Source of the DNA: Chloroflexota bacterium
GTDB taxonomy: Bacteria; Chloroflexota; Anaerolineae; Anaerolineales; Anaerolineaceae
NCBI GenBank assembly: GCA_009773005.1
Contig: WOUT01000017.1
Span: 1 to 64,000 of the forward strand
Reading direction: 5' to 3'
DNA: 64,000 bases
Shown: piece after piece, positions 59,339 through 64,000 of the stretch
Position numbering within the stretch: position 1 is the stretch's first letter
Layout of the letters: each line of letters starts with the position of its first letter
The notes under the pieces: model-generated
Seen by the model: only the letters and a program-made list of their open reading frames with translations
Databases searched by the model: none
Told to the model about the DNA's origin: nothing
Position numbers and translations under genes: made by a program

Positions 59339-60328
59339 ATGACTGATCAACTGTTAAATGTACAGAATCTGGAGACTATCTTTAAGACGCCGGAAGGCGT
59401 TGTTCACGCAGTTAACGGTGTTTCATTTAATTTGACTGAAGGAGAAACCCTTGGTGTTGTGGGAGAAAGCGGCTGCGGTAAAAGCGTCACTATGCTTTCA
59501 TGTCTGCGGCTCATTCCATCGCCTCCTGGCAAGACGGTCGCCGGAGAAGCCTTTTTCCACGGACAGGATCTATTAAAAATGTCGACGGAAGAAATCCGCA
59601 ACGTCCGCGGTGGGCAGATAAGTATGGTGTTCCAAGACCCCATGACCTCGTTGAATCCAGTCATGACAATAGGCAAGCAGCTTGCAGAACCGCTTATGCT
59701 GCACATGAACATGACCCGTGAACAAGCCCGCAAGCGCTCCATCGAGTTGCTTGGTTTAGTTGGAATTCCGAATGCGGGTGACCGGCTAAAAGATTATCCA
59801 CACCAGTATTCCGGCGGGATGCGGCAGCGGGTGATGATTGCGATGGCACTCTCCTGCAACCCGCAGATCCTGATCGCCGACGAACCTACCACCGCACTGG
59901 ATGTGACGATTCAGGCACAAATCGTAGAACTGGTCAAGCGCCTCCGTGATGAATTGGGCATGGCAATCATCTGGATCACTCATGATCTTGGCGTGGTGGC
60001 AAGCATCGCCCACCGCGTGGCGGTGATGTACGGCGGTTATATCATCGAAGACTCCGATGTAAAAGATTTGTATCTCAATCCCACCCATCCCTATACGCTT
60101 GGTTTATTGGGCAGCCTGCCCCAGATTAACGAAAAAGAGCATACGCGATTATTCTCCATTGAAGGGATGCCTCCCGTATTGTACAACAAACCGCAATCCT
60201 GCCCATTTGCTCCCCGCTGCACCTGGGTGACAGAACGTTGCTGGATCGAAAATCCGACCCTGGAACCGGTCTCCCCCGGACATCGAGTGGCTTGCTGGGT
60301 TGATACTAAAACCGGGAGTAAACGATAA
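59339..60328 (+). CDS. oppD: oligopeptide ABC transporter ATP-binding protein OppD/DppD
   Basis: 329 residues. Walker [11 protein letters not shown] near 43, [10 protein letters not shown], signature [12 protein letters not shown], Walker [14 protein letters not shown]-loop ITHDLG, and the C-terminal oligopeptide extension with four Cys positions (CPFAPRC...ERC...ACW) that can bind an Fe-S cluster. It powers peptide import with OppF, OppB and the binding protein downstream. One-base TAATG overlap with oppF. Confidence 0.93.
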   Translation: MTDQLLNVQNLETIFKTPEGVVHAVNGVSFNLTEGETLGVVGESGCGKSVTMLSCLRLIPSPPGKTVAGEAFFHGQDLLKMSTEEIRNVRGGQISMVFQDPMTSLNPVMTIGKQLAEPLMLHMNMTREQARKRSIELLGLVGIPNAGDRLKDYPHQYSGGMRQRVMIAMALSCNPQILIADEPTTALDVTIQAQIVELVKRLRDELGMAIIWITHDLGVVASIAHRVAVMYGGYIIEDSDVKDLYLNPTHPYTLGLLGSLPQINEKEHTRLFSIEGMPPVLYNKPQSCPFAPRCTWVTERCWIENPTLEPVSPGHRVACWVDTKTGSKR

Positions 60329-61308
60329 TGACCGCTGATAATAACGTCCTGATTAAAGTTGAAAATCTTGTAATGCACTTTCCAATTTACCGCGGTGTCA
60401 TTCGCCGGAAGGTGGGCGCTGTTCATGCGGTGGATGGAGTTTCCTTTAAAATCCATCAAGGTGAAACACTGGGTTTAGTAGGTGAATCCGGATGCGGCAA
60501 ATCTACCACCGGACGTACGATCCTGCAGCTTTACAAACCATCTGCCGGCCATGTTTTCTACAAAGATAAAGATCTGGTCAATTTAAAACCAGAAGCCATG
60601 CGTATGATGCGGCGCGAAATGCAAATGATCTTCCAGGACCCTTATGCGAGCCTGAACCCTCGCATGACCTTGCGCGACATTGTCGGCGAGCCTTTGATGG
60701 CGTTCGGTGAAGCCGGCGGCAAACAAATTGATGAACGGGTTGCCAATTTACTTGAACTAGTAAAACTCAATCCTGATTTTGCCGGGCGATACCCACACGA
60801 ATTTTCCGGCGGGCAACGGCAGCGTATCGGTGTTGCCCGAGCGTTGGCATTAAATCCTTCGTTTATTGTTTGTGACGAACCCATTTCTGCTCTGGATGTT
60901 TCAATCCAGGCGCAGGTTGTTAATCTGCTCGAAGATCTACAAAAAGAATTAGATCTTACTTATTTATTCATTGCCCACGATCTTTCAATGGTGAGACACA
61001 TCAGCAACCGCGTGGCAGTGATGTATCTAGGTGTTATTGTTGAACTTGCTGACCGCAATGAACTTTACAACAATCCGCTTCACCCGTACACTCAAGCTTT
61101 ACTTTCAGCAATTCCGGTGGCAGATCCGGCTTTCTATAATAAACGTCACCGTATGGTTTTGGAAGGCGATGTGCCTTCACCTGTTAACCCGCCGTCCGGG
61201 TGCCGCTTCCGTACACGTTGCCCGATCGCTGATGGCTATTGTGCAGAAAAGAAACCCGAGTGGCGTGAAATCCGGCCAAATCACTTCGTGGCCTGTCATA
61301 AAGTATAA
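60328..61308 (+). CDS. oppF: oligopeptide ABC transporter ATP-binding protein OppF/DppF
   Basis: 326 residues. [15 protein letters not shown] near 53, [13 protein letters not shown], signature [29 protein letters not shown] and IAHDLSMV. The C-terminal cysteine motif reads [14 protein letters not shown]. Heterodimerises with OppD. In this operon the ATPases precede the binding protein and permease, an order common in several anaerobes. Confidence 0.93.
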   Translation: MTADNNVLIKVENLVMHFPIYRGVIRRKVGAVHAVDGVSFKIHQGETLGLVGESGCGKSTTGRTILQLYKPSAGHVFYKDKDLVNLKPEAMRMMRREMQMIFQDPYASLNPRMTLRDIVGEPLMAFGEAGGKQIDERVANLLELVKLNPDFAGRYPHEFSGGQRQRIGVARALALNPSFIVCDEPISALDVSIQAQVVNLLEDLQKELDLTYLFIAHDLSMVRHISNRVAVMYLGVIVELADRNELYNNPLHPYTQALLSAIPVADPAFYNKRHRMVLEGDVPSPVNPPSGCRFRTRCPIADGYCAEKKPEWREIRPNHFVACHKV

Positions 61309-61322
61309 CTCATGGCGTTTCT

Positions 61323-61334
61323 AAAGGAGGTGAT
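61323..61334 (+). promoter_or_regulatory. 12-nt perfect anti-16S (Shine-Dalgarno-like) sequence without a well-spaced start
   Basis: AAAGGAGGTGAT is the full complement of a typical 16S rRNA 3' end. The nearest ATG (61333, 35-codon frame ending at 61440 inside the next gene) is only 2 nt from GGAGG, too close for efficient initiation. The real binding-protein start at 61419 has its own AAGGAGG. It may be a ribosome standby or leader-peptide site. Confidence 0.5.
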
Positions 61335-61418
61335 GATAATTTCGGTTGAAAAAGCTTTTTTTCTGGCAACAAAGTACTCTTTCGATTCAAACGAATTTCT
61401 CACAAGGAGGAGAAACAA

Positions 61419-63470
61419 ATGCGTAAGTTATATGGTTTAATTGGTTTGTTGATGGTGATCAGCCTGGTGTTGTCTGCTTGTGCTAAACCAACCCCTGTTG
61501 CTGAAACCCCTGTTGCGGGAGAACCCGTTGTTACCGAAGAACCAGTGGTCGAAGAAGTTGTATTGAACCCATACCTTGGCTCTAACATGCTGGATGGTAA
61601 CGGCGCCCCCAACACGTTCTTTGATGATGTTCACATCCGCAAAGCATTCGCCTATTGCTTTGACTGGGATACCCTCATCAATGAAATTTGGAAAGGCGAA
61701 GCTGTCCAATCTAGGACGCTTGCACTGCCTGGCATGCCTGGCTATAATCCCGATCAAGCAGTCTATTCGATGGATTTAGCAAAATGCGAAGAAGAGTTCA
61801 AACTGGCTGACGTTGACAAAGACGGCATCCCCGCTGGCGAAGATCCCGACGATGTTTGGGAAATGGGTTTCCGCTTGCAGATGGGCTACAACACCGGTAA
61901 CACAACCCGGCAGCTCTATGCCGAGATCCTTCAGGGAAATCTTGCAACAGTTAACGATAAATTCACCCTCGAAGTTCTTGGTCTGCCCTGGCCTGCTTAC
62001 CTCGCTTCAGTACGCGCCAAGAAAATGCCCATCATGGTTGCCGGATGGTTGGAAGATATCCACGACGCCCACAACTGGTATCAGCCTTACACGACCGGTA
62101 CCTACGGTTCCCGACAGAACATGCCTGCTGAATTGAAAGAACAATTCGGGGCAATGCTGGATGAGGGCGTAGGCTATGTTGACCCAGCCAAACGCGCTGA
62201 GGTTTACTATAAATTCAATGAGTTGTACTTCAACGAGGTACCTGGCATCATCACCGTTCTGCCAACCTCACACGGTTATGAACAGACCTGGGTGCAGGGA
62301 CGTGTTTTGAATCCCATCTACTCTGGTGATGTTTTCAAGTTCATGTCAAAGGCTGCGGGAGCGAAGAACCCCACTGAATTGACTGAAGTCACTGCCGGTG
62401 ATCTCGACACTCTGGATCCCGCGCTCTCTTATGACACTGCCAGTGGACAGCTCATTCAGAACATCTACGAGACACTGGTCTTCTACGATGGCGTAAAGAC
62501 CGATGCCTTTGTCCCGATGCTGGCTACTGAAGTTCCGACTGTGGAAAATGGTGGAATCTCCGCTGATGGCACGGTCTGGACCTTCAAAATCCGCACCGGC
62601 GTCAAATTCCACGAAGGCGGCGATTTGACCCCGTCAGACGTTGCTTACTCCTTCCAGCGTGGTTTACTGCAGGGTGGACATTCCTCCCCGCAGTGGCTGC
62701 TGGCTGAACCCTTCTTTGGAATTGGCAATGATGACATTACCATGCTTGTGGACGAAGGCGCTTCTGCTGACGACCGCGAAGCCCTGCTCAAGAACGACGC
62801 CGCAGTCCTCAAGTCTGCTTGCGAAAAAGTTCAGGCTGCGATCGTTGCTGATGATGCTGCCGGCACGGTGACCATGACCCTTGCTCAACCCTGGGGTCCC
62901 TTCCTGGCGACCATCGCCAATGGCTGGGGTTCCGTTATGGACAAGGAATGGGTCATTGAAAAAGGCGGCTGGGATGGTTCCTGCGATACCTGGCAGAATA
63001 CCTATGCTGTGACATCCGCTGAAAACATCTTCACCCCGATTGCCAATGGCACCGGCGCCTACAAGCTGGATCATTGGACTCCTGGCGAGGAACAGGTTCT
63101 AACCAAGTTTGCTGGTTACTGGGGCGAGCCTGCTAAGTTGGATCGCATCAATCTCAAGCTTGTCAATGAGTTCGGTACCCGCTTCCAGATGCTTCAGCAG
63201 GGAGATGCCGATATCATCTATGTTCCCGCCGAGCAGCGACCACAGGTTGACCCATTGGTTGGTGAGCTTGCTGTCTATGATTTTGACACCCTCAGCTACA
63301 AAGCAGCAGTTCCAGTGTGCGGTTACGATAAAACACAGCTTGGTCAAGCCATGTACACCCCTTGTAAGGCTGGCGAGACTACAGCACAATCAAAACAATA
63401 TCTGCGCATCTACATGGGACGCCCTGCTTTATCACAGGATGTCTTGATCATGAACTTCAAAATCAAGTAA
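61419..63470 (+). CDS. family 5 peptide-binding lipoprotein with circularly permuted lobes
   Basis: 683 residues. A lipoprotein signal (LVLSAC, Cys21) and a Glu/Pro/Val linker to about 47. What follows is the normally C-terminal half of SBP family 5 (residues 49-311: GSNMLDGNGAPNTFFDDVHI, RKAFAYCFDWDTL, GYNTGNTTRQLYAEIL, the late PGIITVLPT, ending VFKFMSK). Only then comes the normally N-terminal half (about 312-683: GDLDTLDPALSYDTASGQLI, QNIYETLVFYDG, VWTFKIRTGVKFHEG, DVAYSFQRGLL, LMQ-like QGDADIIYVP, ending SQDVLIMNFKIK). Total length equals an unpermuted relative. AAGGAGG precedes the ATG. It should capture peptides for the Opp system. Confidence 0.88.
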   Translation: MRKLYGLIGLLMVISLVLSACAKPTPVAETPVAGEPVVTEEPVVEEVVLNPYLGSNMLDGNGAPNTFFDDVHIRKAFAYCFDWDTLINEIWKGEAVQSRTLALPGMPGYNPDQAVYSMDLAKCEEEFKLADVDKDGIPAGEDPDDVWEMGFRLQMGYNTGNTTRQLYAEILQGNLATVNDKFTLEVLGLPWPAYLASVRAKKMPIMVAGWLEDIHDAHNWYQPYTTGTYGSRQNMPAELKEQFGAMLDEGVGYVDPAKRAEVYYKFNELYFNEVPGIITVLPTSHGYEQTWVQGRVLNPIYSGDVFKFMSKAAGAKNPTELTEVTAGDLDTLDPALSYDTASGQLIQNIYETLVFYDGVKTDAFVPMLATEVPTVENGGISADGTVWTFKIRTGVKFHEGGDLTPSDVAYSFQRGLLQGGHSSPQWLLAEPFFGIGNDDITMLVDEGASADDREALLKNDAAVLKSACEKVQAAIVADDAAGTVTMTLAQPWGPFLATIANGWGSVMDKEWVIEKGGWDGSCDTWQNTYAVTSAENIFTPIANGTGAYKLDHWTPGEEQVLTKFAGYWGEPAKLDRINLKLVNEFGTRFQMLQQGDADIIYVPAEQRPQVDPLVGELAVYDFDTLSYKAAVPVCGYDKTQLGQAMYTPCKAGETTAQSKQYLRIYMGRPALSQDVLIMNFKIK

Positions 63471-63498
63471 ATTTTGAATTTTGCACATTAGTAATAAC

Positions 63499-63532
63499 TG
63501 CATGCGGGGACGTGATAAAGTCCCCGCATGCA
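63499..63532 (+). terminator. stable hairpin between binding protein and permease genes
   Basis: TGCATGCGGGGAC pairs perfectly over 13 bp with GTCCCCGCATGCA around an 8-nt loop. No T run follows, so it more likely protects the upstream mRNA and sets a high binding-protein to permease ratio than terminates outright. Confidence 0.65.
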
Positions 63533-63614
63533 ACACCAAATTTTGCCCTGCGGTATGCCTTGAACCTGTCGTTCAATTCATTCCGAACGGCAAAAACCAA
63601 GTTGAGGTGTATAA

Positions 63615-64000
63615 ATGACCAATTACATTATTCGCCGCTTGCTTCTCGTCCCGATATTACTGTTTGGGGTAACAGTGATTATTTTTGGACTGCTTCAATT
63701 TTTGGGCCCAGTCGAGCGGTCCGCGCTTTTTGTCAAGGACTTTCCCAAGAATGAAAAACAAATTCAAGGCATCATTCGCAATTATGGTCTTGATAAACCA
63801 GTGTATGAACAATACTGGATTTGGTTAACCGGACGGAAGGATGTTGTAACCGGTCAACGCAAGGGCGGAATTCTTTTTGGCGACTTTGGATACTCCAGAA
63901 CAGCATCGCAACCGGTGATCGATATCATCAAGAATCGTTTCCCAAATACCCTGGATTTAACCATCTGGGCAATATTCCCGATGTTATCAGTGGGTATCTG
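63615..64000 (+). CDS. oppB: oligopeptide ABC transporter permease OppB/DppB (partial)
   Basis: From the ATG at 63615 the frame is open for 128 codons to the window edge. It reads MTNYIIRRLLLVPILLFGVT VII..., the classic N-terminal helix of OppB-type permeases, then YGLDKPVYEQYWIWL and GDFGYSRTASQPVIDIIKNR FPNTLDL, the conserved periplasmic loop leading to helix 2. AGGTGT precedes the start. The permease channel of the peptide importer; oppC is expected next. Confidence 0.92.
   Translation, partial: MTNYIIRRLLLVPILLFGVTVIIFGLLQFLGPVERSALFVKDFPKNEKQIQGIIRNYGLDKPVYEQYWIWLTGRKDVVTGQRKGGILFGDFGYSRTASQPVIDIIKNRFPNTLDLTIWAIFPMLSVGI

Noticed and set aside
61333-61440. 35-codon leader ORF as a real peptide gene
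   Set aside because: Its ATG is only 2 nt from GGAGG and it overlaps the binding-protein start; reported as a regulatory oddity rather than a gene.

Overview
The window looks like a bacterial chromosome segment, most likely from Chloroflexota, class Anaerolineae. This is inferred from gene content (very large family 5 peptide-binding lipoproteins, DUF4332, DUF2804, GIN-domain and GerMN lipoproteins, split GatCAB genes, many orphan ABC ATPases), moderate GC and Shine-Dalgarno-based starts. No rRNA operon, CRISPR array, prophage or intact insertion sequence is visible.

Layout. 1-7250: end of an unidentified gene, AT-rich repeats, rhomboid protease, TfoX-like protein, glgC, a Ca2+-type P-type ATPase, then on the minus strand a glycosyltransferase overlapping rnhB. 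7250-9730: a tRNA-Pro whose 3' end has been displaced by a repeat insertion, an esterase lipoprotein, a YjjX-like NTPase and a DUF4332 protein. 9880-19550: gatC-gatA, a YccF-like protein, a sugar nucleotidyltransferase with an aminotransferase, a lipoprotein with an in-frame stop, coaX, gatB and glutamate dehydrogenase with a structured leader. 19560-30800: DUF2804, hydrolase, a tandemly duplicated acyltransferase, SGNH hydrolase, GerMN lipoprotein, Mrp ATPase, lactate permease, PcrA/UvrD helicase, methyltransferase and the SRP RNA. 30840-35350: a transposase relic, hairpin repeats, an orphan ABC ATPase, a compact unidentified transcription unit, a DUF362 protein and a GIN-domain lipoprotein. 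35520-40640: acetyltransferase, methyltransferase, DUF998 protein, an ABC exporter pair and a chagasin-like inhibitor. 40720-46680: a seven-gene minus-strand unit (TetR, ABC-2 permease, HlyD adaptor, a frameshifted HXXEE protein, an F420-type reductase, two ABC ATPases) with a clear promoter and a palindromic operator. 46840-54020: two tRNA-Ser genes, DUF3267 protease-like protein, CitE-like lyase, a PP2C phosphatase with a VWA/FHA membrane protein, guaA and xpt. 54230-64000: maf, a MecA-like penicillin-binding lipoprotein with rsgA, a membrane protein and a peptide ABC transporter operon cut by the window edge.

Physiologically the genes fit an anaerobic heterotroph living on peptides and amino acids (Opp transporter, glutamate dehydrogenase, lactate permease) that stores glycogen (glgC) and lacks recognisable outer-membrane assembly genes here. 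GatCAB implies indirect Gln-tRNA or Asn-tRNA synthesis.

The most unusual items are a peptide-binding protein whose two halves are in swapped order (a circular permutation), a tRNA-Pro gene interrupted in its T-arm/acceptor by a 46-bp repeat flanked by a 12-bp duplication, and an orphan promoter-ORF-terminator unit at 32.4-32.7 kb that could encode a 63-residue Cys-containing peptide or a structured RNA. All functional names rest on motif reading without database searches.
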